Shown: positions 9,276 through 18,628, counted from the stretch's first letter. The stretch: 64,000 nucleotides of DNA from JACVRW01 sp963846505 (GCA_963846505.1 CAWJWD010000007.1:496001-560000), one strand, 5' to 3'. Numbers and translations are program-made. Notes: generated from the sequence alone by a model not told the origin.

Positions 9276-10436
9276 GCGTGCGGGCCGCAGTCGGCGTCGC
9301 CAGCAACGGCGACGGCGTGCCCGGCGCTACGAGGCGGCCGCCGGCCGCGCCGCGCTCGGCCTCGGCGCGCTGCCGTGCGACCTCGCGCTCGTGTTCGCCG
9401 GCGGCGCCAACGCCGAGCAGGCCGAGGCCGGGGCGGCGGCCGTGCGCGAGCGCCTGCGAGCCGCGCGCGCTCGTCGGCTGCGGCGCCCAGGGCGTGCGTC
9501 GGCGCCGGGCGCGAGCACGAGCGCGGCGGCGTCAGCGGTCTGGGCGGCGAGCCTCGCCCGGCGCGGAGCTGATGCCGTTCCGGCTCTCGTCCTCGCTGGG
9601 CGGCGGCAGCGTCACGATCGCCGGCGTGCCCGAGCTCGAGGGGGCGGACGCGGTGATCCTGCTCGCCGACCCGCACGGCTTCCCGATCGACGTGCTGCTC
9701 ACCCATCTCAACGACGCCCATCCCGGCCTGCCGGTGATCGGCGGCATGGCCAGCGCCGGTCCCGGGGCGGCGCTGCTCAAGGGCGACGACGCCAGCCCCG
9801 GCGGCGCCGTCGGCGTGGTGGTGCGCGGCGACGCGCGTGCTGACCTGCGTCTCGCAGGGCGCGCGCCCGATCGGCCCGGAGATGATCATCACCGGCGGGC
9901 GAGGGCGGCCAGATCCACGAGCTCGCCTCGCCGCCCGGCGCTGGAGCAGCTGCGCGAGGTGGTCGAGGAGCTGTCGCCGGAGGAGCGCGGCGCTGGCCGC
10001 GCGCGGCCTGATGCTCGGCATGGTCGTCGACCAGAACAAGCCCGAGTACGAGCGCGGCGACTTCCTCGTGCGCGCGATCACCGGCGCCGACGAGGACGAG
10101 GGCACGCTCAGCGTCGGCACCGGCGTGCGCGTCGGCCAGGCGGTGCGGCTGCACGTCCGCGACGCCGCCTCGGCGCACGACGACCTCGTCGACACGCTCG
10201 ACCGCGACCTCGCCTGGCTGCCGAAGACGCCTGCCGGCGCGCTGCTGTTCACCTGCAACGCGCGCGGCGCGGGCATGTTCGGCGTGCCCGACCACGACGC
10301 GCAGGCCGTCTCGGAGGCGCTCAACGGCGCGCCCACCGGCGGCTTCTTCTGCGCCGGCGAGATCGGCCCGGTCGGTCCGCGCAGCTTCGTGCACACGTTC
10401 ACCGCCACGCTGGCGGTGTTCGCGCAGGCCGACTAG
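9272..10436 (+). CDS. FIST domain signal-transduction protein (multiple +1 shifts)
   Basis: FIST_N (LPCDLALVFAGG, AELMPFRLSSSLGGGSV) is followed by FIST_C, whose hallmark is intact: LLFTCNARGAGMFGVPDHDA, then GGFFCAGEIGPVG near the C-terminus. FIST domains are small-ligand sensors, often found with histidine kinases or cyclic di-GMP enzymes. This one stands alone, about 385 residues. Shifts of +1 are needed near 9324-9331, 9453, 9494, 9533, 9561, 9836, 9903, 9936 and 9991; after 10000 the frame is clean. It is coupled to the DUF72 gene and ends three bases from the convergent ATP-binding protein gene. Confidence 0.8.
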
Positions 10437-10439
10437 CGG

Positions 10440-10854
10440 CTACGCGCGCAGCAGCTCGAACCAGACCCGCGTGGCGGCGCCGTCGCGGATCACGCCCCAG
10501 CGGTTGGCGAGCCGCTCGACCAGGAACAGGCCCCAGCCCGAGTCGTCGCGGCTGTGCTCGTCGCGCGGCGAGGGCTCGAAGCCGGGGCCCTCGTCGAGCA
10601 CCTCGATCAGCACGGCGCTGCGGCCGACGACGACCTTGAGCTCGACGCTGTCGGCCTGCGCGTGCTTGACGCTGTTGGCGACCAGCTCGGTCACCAGCAG
10701 TCTCATCGTCTCCATCAGCGGCGGATCGAGGTCGCCGCGCAGGCGCGAGAGGTAGCGGCGCGCGATCGCGGCGGCCTCGGGCCCCCCGCTCAGCCGCAAC
10801 GTGAACGAGTCCTCGGCGCCCCGGCCGCGGCTGCGTGTGATCGCTCGTAGTCAC
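10440..10854 (-). CDS. RsbW-like ATP-binding (anti-sigma factor type) protein
   Basis: This is a single GHKL/HATPase_c_2 domain: an N box in LLVTELVANSVKHA, a G1 box in IEVLDEGPGFEP and a G2 box in DDSGWGLFLVERLANRWG. Such stand-alone domains are RsbW/SpoIIAB-like serine kinases that act as anti-sigma factors or partner-switching regulators. The clean frame begins only at a TTG (10799). A GTG at 10854 gives a more natural N-terminus (MTTSDHTQPRP, then GAEDSFTLRL) if one +1 shift near 10822 is removed, and I use that extent. No anti-anti-sigma partner gene is adjacent. Confidence 0.72.
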
Positions 10855-11119
10855 GCCCTCGGTCCGAACGAGCGCGTCTGAGACGACGCGCCGTGGCGCG
10901 CGACGATGCCTTCCTGGGTAGCGATTGTCGCTCTCCCGTCTCGCGTGACGTATTCAAAAGGTTGACCCTGCCCTGCTCTGTACCCAAGTTTCCGCCAAGG
11001 TCGAACATTCCAAACGCCCCGCTCACCCTGGGCGGGGACATGCAGGGCCACGCAGGGACGCAAGATCATCGCACGCGCCCCGGCGGATATGGGCTGGCCA
11101 CTCCGATAGAACCTCGGGG
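10855..11119. other. Intergenic region between two divergent genes, no gene supported
   Basis: This 265-base gap is less GC-rich than its flanks and holds the divergent promoters of the RsbW-like and MBL-fold genes. A hairpin CCCCGC...GCGGGG spans 11018-11038 and is followed by GGGACGCAAG (11055-11064), which resembles one strand of a class I cyclic di-GMP riboswitch but lacks the rest. A 72-codon minus-strand frame ends on the GTG of the RsbW-like gene. It has no recognisable family, and I do not call it. Confidence 0.4.
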
Positions 11120-11869
11120 GTGAGCTCCCCCGATCGCAACCCCGCCGGCGTCGTGCGCGTGCGCGCCGCGAACCCCTCGCCGCTGACGCTCGACGGCACC
11201 AACACCTACGTCACCCACGGCTGGGTCGTCGATCCCGGGCCCGACGACCCGACCCATCTGGACGCGGTGCTCGCGGCCGCCGGCGGCCGGCTCGAGGGAA
11301 TCGTGCTCACCCACGGGCACGCCGACCACGCCGAGGGCGCCGAGCCGCTCGCGCGCGCCGCAGGTGGCGACGTGCCGATCGTGCGGCCGCGTGACGAGCA
11401 GCAGGTGGGGCCGTTCCGGGCGATCGCCACCCCGGGCCACGCCGCCGACCACGTCTGCCTGGTCGCCGGGCGGATCTGCTTCACCGGGGACACGGTGCTC
11501 GGCACGGGCAGCGTCTTCATCGCGCCGGGGGAGGGGTCCCTGGCGGCCTACCTCGACTCGCTGCGGCGCCTGCGCGAGCTCGAGCTGGACGTGCTCTGCC
11601 CCGGCCACGGGCCGTACGTGTACGACCCGCGCGCCAAGCTCGACGAGTACCTCGCGCACCGCCTCGACCGCGAGCGACGCCTGTCGAAGGGACTGGAGGC
11701 CGGGGCACGCAGCACCGGCGAGCTGCTCGACGCGGCCTGGCCCGAGGTTCCGGAGCAGCTGCGCTTCGCCGCCGCGATCACGCTCGAGGCGCACCTCGAG
11801 AAGCTGGAGCAGGAGGGGCGGCTGCCGTCGGGCGTCCAGCGTCTCGCAGCGGCGGAGGGGTCGCAGTAG
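11120..11869 (+). CDS. MBL-fold metallo-hydrolase (LACTB2-like)
   Basis: A 249-residue beta-lactamase-fold hydrolase. The first metal motif is THGHADH, further histidines are in GHAADHVC, the bridging aspartate is in FTGDTVLG, and the last histidine is in CPGHGP. The N-terminal NPSPLTLDGTNTYV and the C-terminal winged-helix-like segment (RSTGELLDAAWPEVPEQL) match the LACTB2/RNase-Z-like group also annotated as hydroxyacylglutathione hydrolase-like. The substrate could be a thioester or RNA and cannot be decided here. The frame is clean, and an EamA transporter gene follows 14 bases later. Confidence 0.85.
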   Translation: MSSPDRNPAGVVRVRAANPSPLTLDGTNTYVTHGWVVDPGPDDPTHLDAVLAAAGGRLEGIVLTHGHADHAEGAEPLARAAGGDVPIVRPRDEQQVGPFRAIATPGHAADHVCLVAGRICFTGDTVLGTGSVFIAPGEGSLAAYLDSLRRLRELELDVLCPGHGPYVYDPRAKLDEYLAHRLDRERRLSKGLEAGARSTGELLDAAWPEVPEQLRFAAAITLEAHLEKLEQEGRLPSGVQRLAAAEGSQ

Positions 11870-11883
11870 ACCTCGTTGCGCTC

Positions 11884-12723
11884 GTGCTGGTGCTGGCGGC
11901 GGCGTTCGCCCACGCCGGCTGGAACTTCCTCGCCAAGGGCGCGGGCGGCGGTGCGGCCTTCGTCTGGCTGTTCTCGCTCTGCAGCGCGCTGCTGCTGTCG
12001 CCGATCGTCGTCTTCGACGCGATCGACGACGGCGGGCTCGACCTCTCGGCGGGCGACGTCGGGTTGATGGCCGGCAGCGGCGTGCTGCACGCCTGGTACT
12101 TCGTCTCGCTGCAGCGTGCCTACCGCGACGGCGACCTGTCGTTCGTCTATCCGCTCGCGCGCGGGGTCGGGCCGCTGCTGGCGACCGTGGTCGCGATCGC
12201 CGTCCTGGACGAGCGGCCCTCGGCGCTCGCGCTGCTCGGCGGGGCGCTGATCGTCGGTGCGGTGCTGTCGATCGCGGTCGGCCGCCAGGGCTGGCGCGAG
12301 CAGGGCAGCGCGCCGCTGTTCGCGCTCGTGACCGGCGTGTCCATCGCCGCCTACACGCTCTGGGACAAGCACGCCGTCGACGCGGCGGGCCAGACGCCCG
12401 AGGTCTACCTCTGGGGCACGATGCTGACCGAGGTGCTGCTGCTGACGCCGGTCGTGATCTGGGGCGATCCGGCGCGGCGCCCGCGCTGGCGCGCCGAATT
12501 GCCGCGCGCGTTCGCGGTCGGCGGGCTCAGCGCACTCGCCTACGTGCTCGTGCTGTACGCGTTGAGGCGAGCGCCCGTGAGCTACGTCGCACCGGCGCGC
12601 GAGGTCAGCATCGTGGTGGGCGCTGCGCTCGGGGTGGGGGTGCTGTCCGAAGCGGACGGCGCGCGCCGATTGGCGGCCGCAGGGGCGATCGTTGCGGGCC
12701 TCGCTGCACTCGCGCTCGGCTGA
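11884..12723 (+). CDS. EamA/DMT-superfamily transporter
   Basis: About ten hydrophobic helices form two repeated five-helix halves. The protein starts LVLAAAFAHAGWNFLAK, typical of EamA (drug/metabolite transporter) proteins, and has YPLARGVGPLLATVVAI in the first half and the matching SYVAPAREVSIVVGAALG in the second. It is 279 residues from GTG 11884. It probably exports a small metabolite; no substrate is implied by the neighbours. Translation upstream to the preceding stop would add VDLVA, so the start may lie slightly earlier, but no other start codon is available. Confidence 0.85.
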   Translation: MLVLAAAFAHAGWNFLAKGAGGGAAFVWLFSLCSALLLSPIVVFDAIDDGGLDLSAGDVGLMAGSGVLHAWYFVSLQRAYRDGDLSFVYPLARGVGPLLATVVAIAVLDERPSALALLGGALIVGAVLSIAVGRQGWREQGSAPLFALVTGVSIAAYTLWDKHAVDAAGQTPEVYLWGTMLTEVLLLTPVVIWGDPARRPRWRAELPRAFAVGGLSALAYVLVLYALRRAPVSYVAPAREVSIVVGAALGVGVLSEADGARRLAAAGAIVAGLAALALG

Positions 12724-12735
12724 CCGTTTTTTCAC

Positions 12736-12755
12736 ATCTCCCCGATTTGGGGGAT
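12736..12755 (+). terminator. Possible terminator hairpin after the EamA gene
   Basis: ATCTCCC...GGGGGAT folds into a seven-pair stem (one G-U pair) a dozen bases past the transporter stop, just after a T6 run. It overlaps an ATG at 12754, which argues against that ATG as the start of the next gene. Confidence 0.4.
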
Positions 12756-12789
12756 GGTTCGTCAATCGAGATGGTCATATAAGTCAGGC

Positions 12790-13989
12790 GTGGCCACTTG
12801 GTGTGCTCGGTGCGGTAATGACCTGCCGATCGAGCCTGGCTTGCCGTGCGAGCTCTGCTGGTCTGCTCGCGCGGACACCACGCTGGTCCGCAAGCTCGCC
12901 GAGTACGTCGATCGGGGTGCGCACCGAGCGCCTCGCCTGCTGGCTCGGATCGGCGACCCGCAGGCGGTCCCGGCACTGCGCTGGGCGGTCAGGCACGCGA
13001 ACCCGCGTGTGCGGGCGGCAGCGATGGCGAGCCTTGGCTGGAGCGGAGGGCCGGCCGACGTGTCGGTCGCCGCGGACGCGCTGCAGGACCCGGACACGGA
13101 CGTCCGGGAAGCGGCCCGCGCGACGCTCGCGGACCTGGGCGGAGGCCAGGCCGCGAGCGCTCTGGCCGGAGCGCTGGAGCAGCTCGAGGTCAACGAGCGC
13201 CTGCACGCGCAGCAGCTGCTGCGCTGGCTCGACGAGCACGGAGAGGGAATGGCACCGAGCGCCCGCGGAGACCCGCGCGACTCGCACGCCGGGGCGCTCG
13301 GTGCCGACGTTCCCGACCACGATCCGCCCGCGCCGGCAGCGGTCGGCGACCGCACCGTGGCGTGCATGACGCTCGCCGACCTGTCGATCGACCGGATCGA
13401 CGGCGTCGCGTGGCCGCCTGCGAAGTTCGGCGGTCAGCCCGACTGGACCGGCCCGCCGGCGTGGCCGGTCACCGAGGACCTGCGCCCGCTGGTCTTCTAT
13501 GGACAGCTGCCCGTGGACGGCGACACCCCACGCACGGCATATCTCTTCTTCAGCCTCGACGCAGACGTGGCGAGCTGGGAGCCGCTCGGCGAGGGCAATG
13601 CGATGATCGTCCAACCCGGCGAGCCCTGCCAGCTCCAGACGGTCGCCCAGGCAACCGGTCCGCACCTGTTCGAGCGCGTCCCCGAGCGCCAGGGCTTTCG
13701 CCGGCGTACCCGCGCGCGGCCCTACGAGCGCTTCGTCGCGCTCGAGCCGGGCGCCGACCCGGAGGTGTGGGACGGCCTCGTCGCCACCGACGCCGGCGAG
13801 CCGCACGGCGATTGGAACAAGATCGGCGGCACACCGCTCTTCGTCTCCGGCAGCCCACCGCTCGGACCGGGCTGGGAGTTCGCGTTCCAGTTCACCGCAG
13901 CCTGGGCCGGCCATGAGCTCGCCAACGGCGCCGAGTGCTACGGCTTCCTCCGCGACGGCAGGGGCGCCCTGCTCTGGCAATCGCCATGA
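12790..13989 (+). CDS. Zinc-ribbon/HEAT-repeat protein with DUF1963-like C-terminus
   Basis: A clean ~399-residue protein with three parts. Residues ~3-22 hold two Cys pairs (WCARCGN, PCELCW), a probable zinc ribbon. Residues ~30-140 are HEAT-like helices (RIGDPQAVPALRWAVRH, DALQDPDTDVREAARATL). The C-terminal ~200 residues resemble the DUF1963/YwqG fold (AKFGGQPDWTGPPAWP, PLVFYGQLPVDGD, YLFFSLD). The function is unknown; HEAT repeats suggest protein binding. I prefer GTG 12790, which has TATAAG six bases upstream and starts just before the zinc motif. ATG 12754 is in frame but falls in a hairpin. Confidence 0.72.
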   Translation: MATWCARCGNDLPIEPGLPCELCWSARADTTLVRKLAEYVDRGAHRAPRLLARIGDPQAVPALRWAVRHANPRVRAAAMASLGWSGGPADVSVAADALQDPDTDVREAARATLADLGGGQAASALAGALEQLEVNERLHAQQLLRWLDEHGEGMAPSARGDPRDSHAGALGADVPDHDPPAPAAVGDRTVACMTLADLSIDRIDGVAWPPAKFGGQPDWTGPPAWPVTEDLRPLVFYGQLPVDGDTPRTAYLFFSLDADVASWEPLGEGNAMIVQPGEPCQLQTVAQATGPHLFERVPERQGFRRRTRARPYERFVALEPGADPEVWDGLVATDAGEPHGDWNKIGGTPLFVSGSPPLGPGWEFAFQFTAAWAGHELANGAECYGFLRDGRGALLWQSP

Positions 13990-14189
13990 CTCGCCATGAC
14001 TCGCCGCGGACCTGACCGACCTTGCGTCTCGCGGCCCCCGCGGGGCGCCCGGCGTTGTCGCGATCGACGACGCCGTGAGCGACGCCCGGGCTGTCGCCGC
14101 GCCCGCTCGATCCTCTATTGAAGCGGCTATCGTCCTGGGCCCCGCGCACCACGGACCAGGCACGGGTTCGCACGAAAGGCAGCACCACC

Positions 14190-14750
14190 ATCGTTTCCAC
14201 GAATCAATTCAAGAACGGGATGCACGTCGAGGTGGACGGGACGATCTTCAAGATCGTCGAGTTCCAGCACGTCAAGCCCGGCAAGGGCGGGGCGTTCGTG
14301 CGCACGAAGCTCAAGCGCACCGTCGACGGCGCCGTGATCGACCGCACCTTCCGTGCCGGGGAGAAGTTCCGGCCGGTCCGCACGGAGTCGCGCAAGATGC
14401 AGTTCCTCTACGCGGATGGCACCGACGCCCACTTCATGGACCTCCAGACATTCGACCAGATGGCCGTTGCGGAGACCTCGATCGCCGAGTCGCTCAAGTG
14501 GGTCCTGCCCAACGAGGAGGTCGAGATCCTCTACGTCGACGAGAACCCGAGCGACGTCCAGGTGCCGGCCGCGGTCGAGATGGCCGTCACCGAGACCGAG
14601 CCGGGCCTGCGGGGGGACACGGCTTCCGGTGGCGGCGACAAGCCGGCTACGCTCGAGTCCGGCGTCGTGGTGCGAGTGCCGCTGTTCGTCAACGTCGGCG
14701 ACCGGATCCGAGTGAACACCAGCTCGGGCGAGTACGTCTCGCGCGCGTAA
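14190..14750 (+). CDS. efp: Elongation factor P, apparent ATC start
   Basis: EF-P rescues ribosomes stalled at polyproline. The KOW-like domain I reads FKNGMHVEVDG and FQHVKPGKGGAFVRTKLK, with the functional lysine at the tip of the PGKGG loop. Domains II and III follow (SGVVVRVPLFVNVGDRIRVN). Relatives begin M-(I/V)-STN(Q/E)FKNGM. Here that position is ATC, with AAAGG nine bases upstream, and the length from it is exactly right (186 residues). The upstream in-frame ATG 14118 would add 24 unrelated residues. Either ATC is a rare start or one base of ATG is misread. nusB follows after five bases. Confidence 0.9.
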   Translation: MVSTNQFKNGMHVEVDGTIFKIVEFQHVKPGKGGAFVRTKLKRTVDGAVIDRTFRAGEKFRPVRTESRKMQFLYADGTDAHFMDLQTFDQMAVAETSIAESLKWVLPNEEVEILYVDENPSDVQVPAAVEMAVTETEPGLRGDTASGGGDKPATLESGVVVRVPLFVNVGDRIRVNTSSGEYVSRA

Positions 14751-14755
14751 CGCTC

Positions 14756-15142
14756 GTGCGTCGCACCGATCAGCGCCGCGCCGCCGTCTTCGCCCTCTAT
14801 CAGGCGGACGTGACCGGACGTGAGGCGCAGGCGCTGCTCGAGCGCGACACCAAGCCCTTCACCCGGGAGCTCGTGGACGGCACGCTCAAGGAGCAGGCCG
14901 AGCTCGACGAGCTGATCGGCCGCCACGCCAGCGGCTGGTCACTCGAGCGCATCGCGCCGCTGGAGCGCAACATCCTGCGCGTCGCCCTCTTCGAGCTCCT
15001 GCATCGCCCCGACGTCCCGGCCGAGGTGGCGATCGACGAGGCGGTCGAAGCCGCCAAGGAGCTGTGCGCGGCCGAGGCGCCCGGCTTCGTCAACGGCATC
15101 CTCGGCGCCGTCCAACGCCACGAGGAGGCACACGCCGGATGA
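14756..15142 (+). CDS. nusB: Transcription antitermination protein NusB
   Basis: This is a 128-residue all-helical NusB: RRTDQRRAAVFALYQADVTG at the N-terminus (the arginine-rich boxA-RNA contact), then WSLERIAPLERNILRVALFE and VAIDEAVEAAKELCAAEAPGFVNGIL at the C-terminus. With NusE it binds boxA to promote rRNA antitermination. It starts with GTG five bases after efp. Its TGA overlaps the xseB ATG, and the following genes are all coupled by four-base overlaps. Confidence 0.93.
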   Translation: MRRTDQRRAAVFALYQADVTGREAQALLERDTKPFTRELVDGTLKEQAELDELIGRHASGWSLERIAPLERNILRVALFELLHRPDVPAEVAIDEAVEAAKELCAAEAPGFVNGILGAVQRHEEAHAG

Positions 15143-15334
15143 GCGAGCAGCTGACCGAGCTGGTCGAGGAGCTGGAGGCCGTCGCGGACAAGCTGCAGAT
15201 CGGGTGCCGTCGACGCCGACGAGGCGGCCGACCTGGTCGAGCGCTGCGCCGAGCTGGCGAACGGGATCGGCGGCGAGCTCGACGCGCGCAGCCGCGCGGC
15301 CACCGAGGCGCAGGGACAGGAACGCCTGCTGTGA
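15139..15334 (+). CDS. xseB: Exodeoxyribonuclease VII small subunit-like protein (one +1 shift)
   Basis: This is a ~64-residue helical protein, LTELVEELEAVADKLQIG followed by DADEAADLVERCAELANGIG. It has the size, helical-hairpin pattern and chromosomal position (just before ispA) of XseB, which assembles with XseA into exonuclease VII. xseA is not in the window. One extra base near 15206 interrupts the frame. Similarity at this length is weak, so the assignment leans on the nusB-xseB-ispA-dxs order. The start overlaps nusB (ATGA) and the stop overlaps ispA (GTGA). Confidence 0.62.
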
Positions 15335-16206
15335 CCGTGCAGGCGGCCGCCTACCCGGTCGAGCTGCAGCAGCAGGTGGACGAGTACCTCGACACCCTGC
15401 GCTTCGGCGACGAGATCGAGGGGGCCGGTCGTCTCGAGGAAGCGATGCGCTACTCGCTGCTGGCGGGCGGCAAGCGCATCCGCCCGGTGCTCGCGCTCGC
15501 GACCGCCGAGGCGCTCGACCGCGACCCCGCGAGCGTGCTGCCGCTGGCGGCCGCGATCGAGATGATCCACACCTACTCGCTGATCCACGACGACCTGCCG
15601 GCGATGGACGACGACCGGCTGCGACGCGGCAAGCCGACCTGTCACGTCGCGTTCGGCGAGGACGTCGCGATCCTCGCCGGCGACGGCCTCTTCGCCGAGG
15701 CGCTGCGGCTGGCGCTCACCGAGCAGCCCGGCGAGCCGGCCAACGTGCTCGCCGCGACGCGCGAGCTGACGACGGCCGTCGGCGTCGGCGGCATGGTCGG
15801 CGGGCAGTTCCTCGACATCTCCGCCGCGGACGTGGAGCTGCGGCGCCTGCACGAGCTCAAGACCGGCGCCCTGATCGCGGCCTCGGTCGGCTGCGTGCTG
15901 TCGCTCGAGGGTCTCGCCGGACCTGCCACAATCCCGTTTCGCCGCTTCGCGGCGGAGCTAGGTGTTGTGTTCCAGATCGTGGACGACATCCTTGACGTGA
16001 CCGGGGACGAGGCCGAGCTCGGCAAGCCCCAGGGTTCCGACCAACGGCACGGCAAGGCCACCTACGTCAGCGTCTACGGCCTCGAGCGCGCACGTGAGCT
16101 CGCCTGCGAGTCGCACGCCAGCGCCCGCGAGGCGCTCGAGCAGGCAACGGGGGACAGTGGCCGGCTCGGGCAGATCGCGGACTACGTCCTCACCCGCACC
16201 ACATGA
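15331..16206 (+). CDS. ispA: Polyprenyl (farnesyl/geranylgeranyl) diphosphate synthase
   Basis: A trans-isoprenyl diphosphate synthase of 291 residues. The first aspartate-rich motif is DDLPAMDDD with the following RRGKPTCH. The second is QIVDDILDVTGD, with KPQGSDQRHGKATYVS after it. GGKRIRP binds diphosphate. It condenses dimethylallyl diphosphate with isopentenyl diphosphate. Chain length cannot be fixed by eye, but the insertion in the first motif (DDxxxxD) is typical of bacterial FPP/GGPP synthases. It sits in one operon with dxs, which supplies the precursor pathway. The frame is clean. Confidence 0.92.
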   Translation: MTVQAAAYPVELQQQVDEYLDTLRFGDEIEGAGRLEEAMRYSLLAGGKRIRPVLALATAEALDRDPASVLPLAAAIEMIHTYSLIHDDLPAMDDDRLRRGKPTCHVAFGEDVAILAGDGLFAEALRLALTEQPGEPANVLAATRELTTAVGVGGMVGGQFLDISAADVELRRLHELKTGALIAASVGCVLSLEGLAGPATIPFRRFAAELGVVFQIVDDILDVTGDEAELGKPQGSDQRHGKATYVSVYGLERARELACESHASAREALEQATGDSGRLGQIADYVLTRTT

Positions 16207-18146
16207 CCACGCTCCTCGACTCCATCGACGGCCCCGCCGACCTCAAGCAGCTCGACGACGAGCAGTTGCAGCAGGTCGCCCAAGAGGTGCGCGAGCTGAT
16301 CATCGACACGATCGGCGAGATCGGCGGCCACTTCGGCGCCAACCTCGGCACCTGCGAGATCGCCGTCGCGCTGCACTCGCTGCTCGAGTCCCCCCAGGAC
16401 AAGGTGCTCTGGGACGTCGGCCACCAGGCCTACCCGCACAAGATCCTCACCGGCCGCCGCGACCAGCTGCACACGATTCGCACCTACGGCGGCCTCGCGC
16501 CGTTCTGCTCGATGGGCGAGTCCGAGCACGACATCATGGGCGCCGGCCACGCCTCGACCTCGATCTCCTACGGGGTCGGCATCAAGGAGGCGATGCGCTT
16601 GGGCATCGGCACGGACGGCCGCGTCGTCGCCGTGATCGGCGACGGTGCCCTGACCGGCGGCGTCTCCTTCGAAGCGCTGCTGAACGCCGGTGGCATGGAC
16701 GTGCCGATGGTGATCGTCGTCAACGACAACGGCATGTCGATCGCGCCGAACGTCGGCGCGCTCTCGCGCTACTTCACGCGCATGCGGCTCAATCCCAAGC
16801 TGTACCACGCGCGTGAGGACGCCGAGGAGGCGCTGACCAAGCTGCCGGCCGGCATCGGCAAGCGCATCGAGCGCATCGGCCCGATCCTCAAGGAGTCGCT
16901 GAAGGCCTACTGGGCGCCCGGCCTCTTCTTCGAGGAGCTCGACCTCGCCTACGTCGGCGTCGTCGACGGCCACGACGTCAAGGCGCTGCGCGAGGCGATC
17001 GGCGAGGCGCTCGAGGCCGATCGGCCCGTGGTCGTGCACTGCAAGACCGTCAAGGGCAAGGGCTTCGCCCCGGCCGAGGAGGGCGGCCTGGAGGGCATGG
17101 AGCAGTGGCACGCCGCCAAGCCCGGCTCGATCGTCAACGGCACCGCCGCCGCGCCGAAGAAGAAGGCCAACGGCTCCGCGCCGCCAAGGCCAAGCCGCAG
17201 TACACGGCGGTCTTCGGCGACGCGCTCGTGCAGCGAGGCCGCCGCGACGAGCGCGTGCTCGGCATCACCGCCGCGATGAACTCCGGCACCGGCCTCAACA
17301 TCCTCCAGCGCGAGCTGCCCGGACCGCTACTACGACGTCGGCATCGCCGAGCAGCACGCGGTGCTGTTCGCCGCCGGCCTCGCGCTGCAGGGCGCCAAGC
17401 CGGTCGCCGCGATCTACTCCACCTTCCTGCAGCGCGGCTACGACCAGATCGTCCACGACGTCTGCCTGCAGAACCTCAACGTGGTGTTCGCGATGGACCG
17501 CGCCGGCCTGGTCGGCGACGACGGCCCGACCCATCACGGCGCCTTCGACATCTCCTACCTGCGCTGCCTGCCGAACATCGTGCTGATGGCGCCGCGCGAC
17601 GAGGCGGCGCTCGTCGACATGCTGCACACCGCGCTCGACCTACGACGGCCCGATCGCGCTGCGCTACCCGCGCGGCGAGGGCGAGGGCGTCGCGCTGCCC
17701 AGCGCGCCCCGAGCAGATCGAGATCGGTCGCGGCGAGATCCTGCGCGAGGGCGAGCGCGTCGCGCTGCTCGGCTACGGCTACGGCGTCCAGGTCGCGCTC
17801 GGCGCGGCCGAGCAGCTGGCCGGCGAGCACGGCATCGAGCCGACCGTCGCCGACGCCCGCTTCGCCAAGCCGCTCGACGCCGAGCTGCTCGAGCGGCTGG
17901 TCTCCGAGCACGAGCTGCTCGTGACCGTCGAGGAGAACGTGCTCGCCGGCGGCTTCGGCTCCGGCGTGCTCGAGCAGCTCGCCGACGCGCGACCTGCTCG
18001 GCCGCGCTCGCGTGCTGCGGCTCGGCCTGCCGGACCGCTTCGTCACACACGGCAAGCCGGCGCTGCTGCGCGAGGAGGTCGGCCTCACAGCGCAGGGCGT
18101 CGCCGCCCGCGTGGCCGAGGCCGTCGCGCAGCCGAGCCTGGCCTAG
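16203..18146 (+). CDS. dxs: 1-deoxy-D-xylulose-5-phosphate synthase (frameshifted second half)
   Basis: DXS makes DXP from pyruvate and glyceraldehyde-3-phosphate, the first MEP-pathway step. The intact first 320 residues show VLWDVGHQAYPHKILTG, GAGHASTSISYGVG and the thiamine diphosphate motif GDGALTGG...NDN. The second half carries the transketolase Pyr domain (YDVGIAEQHAV, YSTFLQRGYDQI, DRAGLVGDDGPTHHG) and C-terminal domain (TVEENVLAGGFGSGV). Net shifts occur near 17185 (-1), 17233/17243 (+1/-1) and 17327, 17641, 17711 and 17990 (+1). DXS is essential where no mevalonate route exists, so these are probably sequence errors. It is coupled to ispA by ATGA. Confidence 0.9.
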
Positions 18147-18175
18147 CCGCGTGCTGACGTCGCCGAGCCGGCGCG

Positions 18176-18587
18176 CTACTGCACCATCCGGAACGAGTTG
18201 CCGAACGGGTCGCGGAAGCCGACGTCGAGGCCGTAGGGCCGCTGCTCGGGCTCTCCGGTGAACTCCACGCCGCGCGCCTTCAGCTCCTCGTAGGTCGTCT
18301 GGCAGTCGTCGGTGGTGAAGAACAGCCCGCCGGCGGCGCCCTTGGCCATCACGTCGCGGACCTGCTTGCGCGTCTCCTCGGTGAAGACGGGCGGCCCAGG
18401 GATCTCCATCAGCGTCAGCGCCACGTCCGGCTGGTCGGGCGGGCTGACGGTCAGCCAGCGAAAGCCGCTCCATCTCCGGCAGCGTGACGTCGTCACGAAG
18501 CTCCATGCCGAGCTTCTCGGTGTAGAAGGCGAGCGCCTCGTCCTGGTCGTCGACCCAGACGTTGACGTGCGTGAGGTTCTTGAGCAT
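18176..18587 (-). CDS. VOC (glyoxalase/bleomycin resistance) family protein
   Basis: This ~136-residue protein has the vicinal-oxygen-chelate pattern: LTHVNVWVDDQDEALAFYTE at the start, ALTLMEIPGPP in the middle, and YGLDVGFRDPFGNSFRMVQ at the end. It is probably a dioxygenase- or glyoxalase-like enzyme, or a binding protein; the substrate is unknown. One +1 shift near 18475 (between GAG and GGC codons) splits it. A GGAGG ribosome-binding site precedes the ATG. It is convergent with dxs and lies downstream of the AraC gene. Confidence 0.82.
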
Positions 18588-18628
18588 CGTGTGCCTCCGG
18601 CGTTGCGATTGATCGAACGCCGAGCACG

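Noticed and set aside
11000..11020. A second LexA box (CGAACATTCC)
   Set aside because: Only one half-site; the GTTCG arm is absent.
11030..11085. A class I cyclic di-GMP riboswitch upstream of the MBL-fold gene
   Set aside because: GGGACGCAAG and a nearby AGGGC match parts of the consensus, but the P2 stem with its GNRA tetraloop and the CCGGCC receptor strand are missing and spacing is too short.
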